The translations under genes were made by a program, and so were the position numbers. Positions 1 through 6,121 of a stretch of 6,121 nt of DNA are shown here, piece after piece. Source of the stretch: an uncultured Brevinema sp. (GTDB taxonomy: Bacteria > Spirochaetota > Brevinematia > Brevinematales > Brevinemataceae); contig CAMQSH010000118.1 of NCBI GenBank assembly GCA_947036575.1, positions 1 to 6,121 of the forward strand, written 5' to 3'. Every line of letters starts with the position of its first letter. Position 1 is the first letter of the stretch. A model generated the notes under the pieces. That model ran no database searches and was not told the DNA's origin. It saw only the letters and a list, made by a program, of their open reading frames with translations.

Positions 1-927
1 ATTAATAATAATATTAGCTCTATTTTTGCGAATAGACAAGCTAGTATGATAGATAGCAAAGTTTCTAAAAATATGGAACAACTATCTTCAGGAATGCGTA
101 TTAATAGTGGAGCAGATGATGCCTCAGGGCTTGCTGTTTCCGAAAAAATGCGTACCCAAATTCGTGGTTTGGATCAAGCCATGAGAAACACCCAAGATGC
201 AACATCTTTTATTCAAACGGCAGAAGGTTATTTACAAGAAGTAACTGCCTCTTTGCAACGTGTAAGAGAATTAAGTATTCAAGGGGCTAATGGGATTTAC
301 ACTGATGAAGATCGTGGATATCTCAACCTAGAAATAGGATTACTTGTAGATGAGATTGATCGTATTTCTAATACGGCTCAATTTAACACTATGTCCATGC
401 TCAATGGTAGATTTGCTCAACCTGGTGTTGTAGCGCCTACTGATGAAGTAGTTGCAGATGCGGGTCAAGTTGTTGCTGATAACAACATCGCCCCAGCACC
501 TGTTGTTGATACTAGTAGTGGTTTATTACTACATATTGGACCGAATCAAGACAATAATGTACAACTCTATATCAGAGAGCTTAGTGCAGAAGGATTAGGA
601 CTACGTGATGGTGATGGAAACGTAACTATTGGGACAACATCTGCTGACTTGGCTAATTTGTCTATAGGAAAAATTGATAGTGCGCTTAGTGAGGTAACTA
701 GTCAAAGAACAGAACTCGGGGCTTATCAAAATAGATTTCAAAGTGTATATCAAGGCTTATACATTGCTTATGAGAATACTACAGCGGCCGAATCTCGTAT
801 TCGTGATACTAATATGGCTCGCGGAGTCAGTGATCTTGTTAAGAATCAAATTCTTCAACAAGCCTCTGTCTCTATGATTGCTCAAGCAAATCTAAAACCT
901 CAAATGATTCTCTCTCTATTATCTTAA
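1..927 (+). CDS. flaB: Flagellin, FlaB-type filament core protein (5' end cut by window)
   Basis: Structural subunit of the flagellar filament, which in spirochaetes lies in the periplasm. The frame is open from base 1 and reads INNNISSIFANRQAS before the first ATG at 46. This is the standard flagellin N-terminus (M-I-I-N-N-N-I-S...), so the ATG at 46 is internal and only about two codons lie outside the window. Counting from base 1, the N-terminal coiled-coil D0/D1 domain covers residues 1-140, with LSSGMRIN, ADDASGLAVSEKMR and the spirochaetal GIYTDEDR. A V/A/P-rich stretch follows at about 140-174, then LLLHIGPNQD, and the C-terminal D1/D0 helices from about 215 to the end (ESRIRDTNMA, QILQQASVSMIAQAN, LSLLS). 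At about 310 residues it is slightly longer than typical 280-290-residue FlaB. The usual DMAxE near the C-terminus reads NMARG, so this may be a divergent paralogue. Flagellin identity is certain; the FlaB subclass is by resemblance. The promoter lies outside the window. Confidence 0.95.
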   Translation: MNNNISSIFANRQASMIDSKVSKNMEQLSSGMRINSGADDASGLAVSEKMRTQIRGLDQAMRNTQDATSFIQTAEGYLQEVTASLQRVRELSIQGANGIYTDEDRGYLNLEIGLLVDEIDRISNTAQFNTMSMLNGRFAQPGVVAPTDEVVADAGQVVADNNIAPAPVVDTSSGLLLHIGPNQDNNVQLYIRELSAEGLGLRDGDGNVTIGTTSADLANLSIGKIDSALSEVTSQRTELGAYQNRFQSVYQGLYIAYENTTAAESRIRDTNMARGVSDLVKNQILQQASVSMIAQANLKPQMILSLLS

Positions 928-961
928 CTCAACTCCATAAGAGTTAGAGTCTCTTTTTTTT
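927..961 (+). terminator. Intrinsic terminator directly after flagellin
   Basis: The stem ACTC-AACTC (927-935) pairs with GAGTT-A-GAGT (941-950), with one bulged A at 946 and a CATAA loop. It is followed by CTC and eight T residues (954-961). The hairpin begins at the last base of the flagellin stop codon, so translation to the stop could partly mask it. Pairing was read by eye; no folding energy was computed. Confidence 0.7.
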
Positions 962-965
962 CATT

Positions 966-998
966 AAAAAATCCCCTAGTTATACTAGGGGATTTTTT
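966..998. terminator. Bidirectional intrinsic terminator between convergent genes
   Basis: This is a perfect inverted repeat. AAAAAATCCCCTAGT (966-980) pairs with ACTAGGGGATTTTTT (984-998) around a three-base loop. The GGGG/CCCC core flanked by A and T runs gives a U-tract on both strands. It can therefore stop transcription from the flagellin on the left and from the symporter gene on the right. It is the second terminator in a row for the flagellin transcript. Confidence 0.9.
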
Positions 999-1028
999 TA
1001 TTTTTTGAATAGCAAGATAAAAAAATTA

Positions 1029-2198
1029 CTATAATAGATCTTTATCCGTCACTGTTGAATCAATAATCACTGCTAAAGCCCCATCTCCCGTAACATTACA
1101 AGCAGTTCCAAAACTATCTTGAGTAAGATACAAACTAATAATTAATGCTGTCATCTCTGGAGTAAAACCTAAATTACTTTGTAAAATACCAACGGCAGCC
1201 ATTACTGCACCCCCAGGTAATCCCGGTGCAGCTACTGTCATTACTCCTAATAACAAAACAAATCCTAACATATCTAGCATAGATATAGGCATACCTGAAA
1301 TTAATAAAATTGCAATAGAACAACTTGTTAAAGTTGTCATAGAACCTGACATATGAATATTAGCACATAAAGAGGCTACAAATTCTGCAATTTGAGGTCT
1401 GACTCCATTATTTTTAATGGATTGAACTGTTACAGGAATGGTAGCAGCAGAAGATTGAGTCCCTACCGCCGTCATATAAGCTGGTAACATATTTTTAATT
1501 AATGACAAAGGATTCTTTTTTGAAATCGCTCCTGCAATAGTATACTGTACTGTTAATACTATTAAATGTAAACAAATAACAACTATAAACACTTTGGCAA
1601 AAACAGACATCACAATGACAACTTGGCCAGAATATGCCATTTGTGCAAATACACCAGCGATATGAATAGGAAGCAAAGGAATTACTATTGATTTAATGGT
1701 ACTTGATATAATATGATGAAATTCTTGAAATCCGTTTTTGAGAGAAGTGCTCTTTAATCCAGCAATCCCAATCCCTAAAATAAACGATAAAATAAGTGCT
1801 GTCATCACAGACATTAATGGAGGCATTGCTAATGACAAATAAGGCTCAACTGATTTAGAAGAATCTGCTAAGGTTTGGATATTAACACCTGATAATAATG
1901 TTGGTAAAATTGACATATCAACCATAACTACAGTCATACCAACAAGTACGGTAGAACCATAGGATAATACTACTGTAATGCCTAACAATTTTTTAGCACT
2001 ACCTCCTAATTCAGCAATACCATAGGTGATAAAAGCTAAAATTAATAAAGGAATAATAAAAGATAAAAAAGATCCAAAGAGACTATTAAAAGTCGCTAAT
2101 AATCGAACACATATCTCTACATTACTTAAGCCTACTAATATCCCTATAGATATCCCTAAAATCAGTCTGAATAGTAAGTTATTTTTTATATTATTCAT
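1029..2198 (-). CDS. Dicarboxylate/amino acid:cation symporter (DAACS family)
   Basis: Inner-membrane secondary transporter of the GltPh/GltP/SstT fold, which takes up amino acids or dicarboxylates with Na+ or H+. It has 389 residues, slightly short for the family, and is hydrophobic throughout. Family landmarks run in the right order: HP1 hairpin GTQSSAATIP (246-255), TM7 NIHMSGS (280-286), HP2 tip APGLPGG (324-330), TM8 QDSFGTACNVTGD (360-372). Aligned by eye to GltPh, Asp394, Thr398, Asn401 and Asp405 are kept (D361, T365, N368, D372). Arg397, which binds the acidic side chain, is Gly364, and TM7 NMDGT is HMSGS. Loss of that Arg argues against glutamate, aspartate or C4-dicarboxylates and for a neutral or other amino acid, but the substrate cannot be named. 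The ATG at 2198 has an ideal AAGGAG (2205-2210) six bases upstream. It is monocistronic here, divergent from ileS. Confidence 0.93.
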   Translation of the reverse strand: MNNIKNNLLFRLILGISIGILVGLSNVEICVRLLATFNSLFGSFLSFIIPLLILAFITYGIAELGGSAKKLLGITVVLSYGSTVLVGMTVVMVDMSILPTLLSGVNIQTLADSSKSVEPYLSLAMPPLMSVMTALILSFILGIGIAGLKSTSLKNGFQEFHHIISSTIKSIVIPLLPIHIAGVFAQMAYSGQVVIVMSVFAKVFIVVICLHLIVLTVQYTIAGAISKKNPLSLIKNMLPAYMTAVGTQSSAATIPVTVQSIKNNGVRPQIAEFVASLCANIHMSGSMTTLTSCSIAILLISGMPISMLDMLGFVLLLGVMTVAAPGLPGGAVMAAVGILQSNLGFTPEMTALIISLYLTQDSFGTACNVTGDGALAVIIDSTVTDKDLL

Positions 2199-2204
2199 AA
2201 CAAA

Positions 2205-2210
2205 CTCCTT
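2205..2210 (-). promoter_or_regulatory. Shine-Dalgarno site of the symporter gene
   Basis: Read on the minus strand this is AAGGAG, six bases before the ATG at 2198-2196. It fixes the start of the symporter reading frame. Confidence 0.85.
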
Positions 2211-2226
2211 ATTTATAATATCTATT

Positions 2227-2254
2227 ATTATATACTACATTTAAAATTATACAA
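2227..2254 (-). promoter_or_regulatory. Probable sigma70 promoter of the symporter gene
   Basis: On the minus strand, TTGTAT (2254-2249) and a perfect TATAAT (2232-2227) are separated by 16 bases. Transcription would start near 2220 and give a leader of roughly 20 bases carrying the AAGGAG. A second TATAAT at 2251-2246 lacks a good -35 partner at normal spacing. The region is so AT-rich that -10 look-alikes arise easily. Confidence 0.55.
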
Positions 2255-2311
2255 CACTAAATTCGTTTGTTTTGTTAATATAATGAGATATCATCAAAAT
2301 ATTATTTTAAG

Positions 2312-2321
2312 TATTGCAATA
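2312..2321. repeat. 10-bp palindrome over the ileS -35 element
   Basis: TATTGCAATA is a perfect palindrome that contains the TTGCAA proposed as the ileS -35 box. It could be a small operator half or chance in AT-rich DNA. The symmetry does not extend beyond ten bases. Confidence 0.3.
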
Positions 2322-2342
2322 TCTTTTACATTCTGTTATACT
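2314..2342 (+). promoter_or_regulatory. Sigma70 promoter of the ileS-lspA operon
   Basis: TTGCAA (2314-2319) and TATACT (2337-2342) are separated by exactly 17 bases. A TG at 2334-2335, one base before the -10 box, makes it an extended -10 promoter. The predicted start near 2349 leaves a leader of only about 30 bases before the ileS ATG at 2378. That excludes a T-box or other long leader regulator if this is the main promoter. Confidence 0.7.
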
Positions 2343-2366
2343 AAAACAATATATTTTATTAAATGG

Positions 2367-2373
2367 AAAGGTG
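2367..2373 (+). promoter_or_regulatory. Ribosome binding site that decides the ileS start
   Basis: AAAGGTG lies with its AGG core six bases before the ATG at 2378. The in-frame ATG at 2363 has only AT-rich sequence before it and no purine-rich site, and the Shine-Dalgarno site would fall inside its coding region. The later ATG, giving MSKKNSYPVN, is therefore preferred. Confidence 0.75.
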
Positions 2374-2377
2374 TACT

Positions 2378-5122
2378 ATGAGTAAAAAGAATTCCTACCC
2401 AGTTAATCTCCCCAAAACTAGTTTTGATATGAGAGCTGGATTAGTCAACAAAGAGCCTGTAATGCTCGAAGAATGGGCTAAAAAAAATATTTACCAAAAA
2501 AGAGTAACTAAACAAGAAAAAGCTCCTACTTTTATTCTTCATGATGGTCCTCCTTATGCTAATGGAGATATTCATATAGGAACATCACTAAACAAAATTT
2601 TAAAAGATGTCATTTGTCGTTATAAATATATGGAAGGATTTAATACTCCTTTAATTCCAGGTTGGGATTGTCATGGACTACCTATAGAACTAAACACTCT
2701 CAAAGCTTTGGGAAAAACTGCTGATTCTTTAACACCTTTTGAAATTCGTGAAAAATCTCGAGAATATGCTCAAGACTTTGTAAACAAACAAAGAGATAGT
2801 TTTAAGCGTCTTGGAGTTTTTGCTGATTGGGATAATCCTTATCTCACCATGTCTAATGATTACGAAGCATCTATTATAGAAGCTTTTGGAAAATTAGTTG
2901 GAAATGGCTATATATACCGTGGACAAAGACCTATCTATTGGTCTCCAGATAGTCGTACTGCTCTTGCTGATGCTGAGGTAGAATACCACGACCACACTTC
3001 CCCTACTGTTTATACGCTATTCCCTATTGCCAATTTTAAAGATGCTAATTTGCCAGAAAAATCCTATGTAATTATTTGGACTACTACTCCTTGGACTTTA
3101 CCTGCTAACGTGGCTATTGCTTTTCATCCTGATGAAACATACGAAGCTGTTACTATTAATTCTGGAATCACGATAATTCTCGGTTCAGCTTTAAAAGAAC
3201 AAATACTAGCTCTTACAGGAGCAACTGAAGTTTCTAGCAAATTAATTTCAAGAGCAGATTTAGAAAAATTACAAGTGATGCACCCTTGGATCAAGAGAGA
3301 ATCTAAAGTAGTATTCGCTGATTATGTAACTATGGACGCTGGTACAGGTATTGTTCATACAGCACCTGGACATGGTACAGATGACTATCATACAGGATTA
3401 AAATATAAATTAGAAATTTTATCTCCCGTTGATGACGAAGGACGTTTTACTGCTGAAGTACCAGAATGGCAAGGAATCAAAGTATTTGACGCCAATCCAA
3501 AAATCATAGCACATCTCGAAACATTAGGATTATTATATTTCACCCAAAATATTGTTCACTCATATCCTCATGATTGGAGAACAAAAACTCCTGTTATTTT
3601 CCGTACAAAACCTCAATGGTTCTTCAAAGTTTCAGATCCTGAACTTTCTTCCAAAGCTTTAGTCGCAGTTTCTACTTCCGTAAAATGGATACCAGGGTGG
3701 GGCGAAGACAGAATCAAAAATATGCTCACAGATAGACCTGACTGGTGTGTATCACGCCAACGTAAATGGGGTGTACCAATACCTGCATTTTATTGTAAAA
3801 AATGTGAAGAAGCAATTATCTCCGAAAAATTAGCAATGGATATTGCTACTCGTGTTCGTACAGAAGGATTAGCTTTTTGGATAGAAAACGATGCTAAAGC
3901 TCTATTACCACAAGGATTTACTTGTCCTAGTTGTAATCATAATGAATTTACCAAAGAAGAAGATATTTTAGATGTTTGGTTTGATTCAGGATCTTCTCAT
4001 TATGCCGTTCTTAACAAAATTGATGCTTGCCCCGCTGATCTTTATTTTGAAGGTAATGATCAATATAGAGGTTGGTTCCAATCTTCTTTATGGAATAGTA
4101 TGGCTATAAATGGACATCCTCCTTTTAAAACTGTCCTTACTCATGGCTGGGTATTAGATGAACATGGACATCAAATGCATAAATCTGCTGGAAATTCTGT
4201 ATCACCATCAGAAGTCACCGAAAAATTTGGTGCAGATATCCTTAGATTGTGGACAGTCACAGAAGATTACATGAAAGATCTTAGAATAGGCGATAACATT
4301 ATCCAAAAAACCGTAGATCTCTATAGAAAATTAAGAAATACTTTCCGTTATCTTTTAGGAACATTATTTGACTTTAATAGTGATGATCGCTTAACTTATA
4401 ATCAACTAACAAAGTTGGATCAGCATATGTTACATAAGCTAGCCACTTTAAAAACAAATTATAAAAAATATATGGATAATTACCAATTCCATAGAGCATA
4501 CAGAGAAATATTTAATTTTACCATTATTGACTTAAGTGGAGAATATTTTGATATTCTAAAAGATAGATTATATATTTCTAGCCCTAATGATCCTTCTAGA
4601 AGATCAGCACAAACAGTACTTAGCTATCTTTTAGAAGAATTAACATTAATGCTTTCACCAGTACTAGTGTTTACCTGTGAAGAAGTTTATAGTCATGCTC
4701 CTTTCACCAAAAAAGAAGAGTCCATTCATCTATTGATGACTAATAGTATCCCTTCCGAATGGATCAACGATACCTTAGCTCAAGATTTTGAAGTACTCAA
4801 TAGTATCAGAGAAGAATCTATGAAGCAACTACAAGTACTTCGTGATTCTGGCAAAATAGGATCATCTTTAGAAGGACAGATTGTTGTCAATTGTAACAAA
4901 ACTACTTTTGATAAAATCACCCCTTATATCAATGATCTTACAGAAATGTTAATTGTTTCTGCTATAGAATTAATAGAAAGTGAACAAGAAGAGATAACAA
5001 TCACAGCACAAACAGCTCTTAATTCCACCACACAAAAATGTGAACGTTGTTGGAAAATCAAAGAAACTGTACAAGATGGGCTTTGTGAAAGTTGTTCTTC
5101 TATTATTAAAGAATTTGAATAA
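2378..5122 (+). CDS. ileS: Isoleucyl-tRNA synthetase (bacterial type)
   Basis: Class I cytoplasmic enzyme that charges tRNA-Ile with isoleucine and hydrolyses mischarged Val-tRNA-Ile. Length is 914 residues, typical of bacterial IleRS. Domains in order: Rossmann fold with GPPYANGDIHIGT (HIGH motif as HIGT, 66-69) and PGWDCHGLPIE (94-104); CP1 editing domain with WTTTPW (234-239) and GTGIVHTAPGHGTDD (322-336); a zinc knuckle with C473/C476 and C516/C519; WFDSGSS (534-540); the KMSKS loop as MHKSAGN (600-606); a helical anticodon-binding domain; and a C-terminal zinc finger with C888/C891 and C903/C906. The C-terminal finger marks the bacterial, normally mupirocin-sensitive class rather than the eukaryote-like class. 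The start at 2378 is chosen over an in-frame ATG at 2363 because only it has a Shine-Dalgarno site. First gene of an operon with lspA, nine bases downstream. Confidence 0.98.
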   Translation: MSKKNSYPVNLPKTSFDMRAGLVNKEPVMLEEWAKKNIYQKRVTKQEKAPTFILHDGPPYANGDIHIGTSLNKILKDVICRYKYMEGFNTPLIPGWDCHGLPIELNTLKALGKTADSLTPFEIREKSREYAQDFVNKQRDSFKRLGVFADWDNPYLTMSNDYEASIIEAFGKLVGNGYIYRGQRPIYWSPDSRTALADAEVEYHDHTSPTVYTLFPIANFKDANLPEKSYVIIWTTTPWTLPANVAIAFHPDETYEAVTINSGITIILGSALKEQILALTGATEVSSKLISRADLEKLQVMHPWIKRESKVVFADYVTMDAGTGIVHTAPGHGTDDYHTGLKYKLEILSPVDDEGRFTAEVPEWQGIKVFDANPKIIAHLETLGLLYFTQNIVHSYPHDWRTKTPVIFRTKPQWFFKVSDPELSSKALVAVSTSVKWIPGWGEDRIKNMLTDRPDWCVSRQRKWGVPIPAFYCKKCEEAIISEKLAMDIATRVRTEGLAFWIENDAKALLPQGFTCPSCNHNEFTKEEDILDVWFDSGSSHYAVLNKIDACPADLYFEGNDQYRGWFQSSLWNSMAINGHPPFKTVLTHGWVLDEHGHQMHKSAGNSVSPSEVTEKFGADILRLWTVTEDYMKDLRIGDNIIQKTVDLYRKLRNTFRYLLGTLFDFNSDDRLTYNQLTKLDQHMLHKLATLKTNYKKYMDNYQFHRAYREIFNFTIIDLSGEYFDILKDRLYISSPNDPSRRSAQTVLSYLLEELTLMLSPVLVFTCEEVYSHAPFTKKEESIHLLMTNSIPSEWINDTLAQDFEVLNSIREESMKQLQVLRDSGKIGSSLEGQIVVNCNKTTFDKITPYINDLTEMLIVSAIELIESEQEEITITAQTALNSTTQKCERCWKIKETVQDGLCESCSSIIKEFE

Positions 5123-5131
5123 GAGGCTAAG

Positions 5132-5686
5132 ATGACAAATAAAAAATATAATATATTACTAATAGCTATTGTTTTAGGTGCTTTTAGCATAGATATGTAT
5201 AGTAAATGGTTAATTCTACAAACTTTTAATTATCAACCCTACCCTCTTAGTAATTCTATTTCTATAATTGATATTTATTTTAAATTAACTTACGTTCAAA
5301 ATTTTGGAATTACTTTTGGACTGTTGAGTGATTTACCACAAAAATACACAGTAGTTATTCTTTCTATAACATCATCTGTTGCCTTAATAATATTAGGATA
5401 TTTTTATTATAATATTACCAAACTTCTTAAAGAAGTTGCTGTCCCTGCAGGAAAGATAGCTTTAGCAATGATTTTTGGTGGAGCTTTGGGAAATATTATT
5501 GATAGAATGATTAGAGGGTTTGTTGTTGACTTTTTAGACTTTGGAATCGCTACCTATCGTTGGTATACTTTTAATTTTGCTGATGTTTTTATTGTCTCAG
5601 GTTGTATTTTATTATCTATTCTTATCATATTCTTTGAAATTAAAAAACCAAAACCTGCTAAAAAAAGCGATGCCCTATCATCATAA
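5132..5686 (+). CDS. lspA: Lipoprotein signal peptidase (signal peptidase II)
   Basis: Inner-membrane aspartyl protease that cleaves the signal peptide from diacylglyceryl-modified prolipoproteins, acting after Lgt. All conserved blocks of the family are present: D21-M-Y-S-K25 in the first membrane segment, Y54-V-Q-N-F-G-I-T-F-G63, GGALGNIIDR (116-125), VVDFLDF (131-137) and FNFADVFI (147-154). The expected catalytic aspartates are D124 and D151. Four hydrophobic segments are visible, at about 7-20, 72-93, 106-122 and 149-169. At 184 residues it is a little longer than the usual 160-170, with a Lys/Pro-rich cytoplasmic tail (KKPKPAKK). The ATG at 5132 has AAGAGG (5121-5126) five bases upstream, overlapping the ileS stop codon, which points to co-transcription and probably translational coupling with ileS. 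Confidence 0.97.
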   Translation: MTNKKYNILLIAIVLGAFSIDMYSKWLILQTFNYQPYPLSNSISIIDIYFKLTYVQNFGITFGLLSDLPQKYTVVILSITSSVALIILGYFYYNITKLLKEVAVPAGKIALAMIFGGALGNIIDRMIRGFVVDFLDFGIATYRWYTFNFADVFIVSGCILLSILIIFFEIKKPKPAKKSDALSS

Positions 5687-5709
5687 AACAATTAAATAAT
5701 TTTTAAATA

Positions 5710-5738
5710 AAAAAAGAGAGCTATATGCTCTCTTTTTT
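5710..5738. terminator. Bidirectional intrinsic terminator after lspA
   Basis: AAAAAAGAGAGC (5710-5721) pairs perfectly with GCTCTCTTTTTT (5727-5738) around a five-base TATAT loop. A-runs and T-runs flank the core on both strands. It ends the ileS-lspA transcript 24 bases after the lspA stop, and the converging SpoIID-like gene 9 bases after its stop. Confidence 0.9.
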
Positions 5739-5746
5739 AGATATTA

Positions 5747-6121
5747 TTAATATAATTTTTGTAAGCTTGTTCCTTGATAAAAATGACTTAATATTTGAGA
5801 ATAACTAGCACCTCTGCGAGCTAATTCTTGAGCTTCCCATTGCCCCATTCCTACACCATGCCCATAACCAGAACCTTTAATCACTAGATTTCCTGATTTT
5901 GAAATACTCATCTGAGCTCTTGTACTTTTCATATTACTATAGCCCATTTTTGCTCTGAAATGATCTCCACGGATAGAAGTTATTTTACCTCTAGAATCTT
6001 TAATATTAATTTTATTAATACGACCAGAAGTAGAACGAGATGCAACATTGATCGATTTAATTTGAGTGGTTTTGTATTGTTGTTGTAGTTTTTTTAGAGA
6101 TGTTTGCATAGCCCATGAATT
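5747..6121 (-). CDS. SpoIID/LytB-domain protein, C-terminal part (start outside window)
   Basis: Cell-wall related protein of the SpoIID/LytB family. Characterised members are lytic transglycosylases that cut peptidoglycan strands lacking stem peptides, or enhancers of amidases. The frame is open to the right edge: before the Met at 6109 it reads N-S-W-A, so this Met is probably internal and the gene continues beyond 6121. About 124 residues are visible. From the Met at 6109 they show SGRINKINIKD (28-38), IRGDHFRAKMG (46-56), MKST (60-63) and the family signature GSGYGHGVGMGQWEAQ (79-94), then ARRGASYSQILSHFYQGT (97-114). The protein ends soon after this, as is normal for the family. The catalytic Glu known in SpoIID lies further N-terminal and cannot be seen, nor can a signal peptide. 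SpoIID-domain proteins also occur in non-sporulating bacteria, so this is not evidence of sporulation. It converges on lspA and shares its terminator. Confidence 0.9.
   Translation of the reverse strand, partial: NSWAMQTSLKKLQQQYKTTQIKSINVASRSTSGRINKINIKDSRGKITSIRGDHFRAKMGYSNMKSTRAQMSISKSGNLVIKGSGYGHGVGMGQWEAQELARRGASYSQILSHFYQGTSLQKLY

Noticed and set aside
46..927. Flagellin starting at the ATG at 46
   Set aside because: The upstream in-frame codons encode the conserved INNNISSIFANRQAS N-terminus, so this Met is internal and the gene starts just left of the window.
2026..2244. A 72-codon plus-strand reading frame opposite the symporter start
   Set aside because: Antisense to the well-supported symporter N-terminus, made of Lys/Ile-rich AT-driven sequence, with no recognisable domain or ribosome binding site.
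2199..2362. Possible T-box, riboswitch or small RNA in the divergent intergenic region
   Set aside because: The region is 164 bases, filled by two promoters facing apart. It shows no stable GC hairpin, no T-box core and no terminator.
2363..2377. Upstream in-frame ATG for ileS (MERCT extension)
   Set aside because: It has no Shine-Dalgarno site, and the only good one (2367-2373) lies inside the extension and fits the ATG at 2378.
4924..5190. An 88-codon minus-strand reading frame across the ileS-lspA junction
   Set aside because: Opposite strand of two certain genes, including the conserved IleRS zinc finger. The peptide has no family features.
6107..6109. Met at 6109 as the start of a short 120-residue protein
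   Set aside because: The frame stays open to the edge with W-A before it, there is no visible ribosome binding site, and SpoIID proteins have a larger N-terminal part with the catalytic residue.

Overview
The window is AT-rich and carries four well-recognised protein genes plus one cut gene, in two convergent pairs around one divergent intergenic region. The best organism guess is a spirochaete. The gene cut by the left edge encodes a FlaB-type periplasmic flagellin with spirochaetal hallmarks: GIYTDEDR in the first half, an HIGPNQD segment in the middle, and a C-terminus of the IAQAN...LSLL kind. The low G+C and the bacterial-type isoleucyl-tRNA synthetase fit Brevinema-, Brachyspira- or Leptospira-like lineages better than Treponema or Borrelia, which from memory carry a eukaryote-like IleRS. 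The genus is a low-confidence inference.

Layout. (1) 1-927 (+): flagellin missing only its first few codons, followed by two hairpin terminators in a row; the second, T-flanked on both strands, also serves the gene arriving from the right. (2) 1029-2198 (-): a transporter of the dicarboxylate/amino acid:cation symporter (DAACS, GltPh-like) family with unusual ion- and substrate-site residues. (3) 2199-2362: divergent promoter region, with a recognisable sigma70-type promoter facing each way and no room for a T-box or riboswitch. (4) 2378-5122 (+) ileS and 5132-5686 (+) lspA, a tight two-gene operon closed by a bidirectional terminator. (5) 5747-6121 (-): the C-terminal part of a SpoIID/LytB-domain protein that runs off the right edge.

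The genes do not form a single pathway. ileS-lspA couples isoleucine tRNA charging to lipoprotein signal peptide removal, an arrangement well known from other bacteria. The flagellin, transporter and SpoIID-like gene are independent units with their own terminators or promoters. I found no mobile element, CRISPR array, tRNA, rRNA or phage gene. No undescribed system is evident. The most unusual points are a valine/alanine/proline-rich insertion in the flagellin and the altered Na+/substrate-site residues of the transporter.
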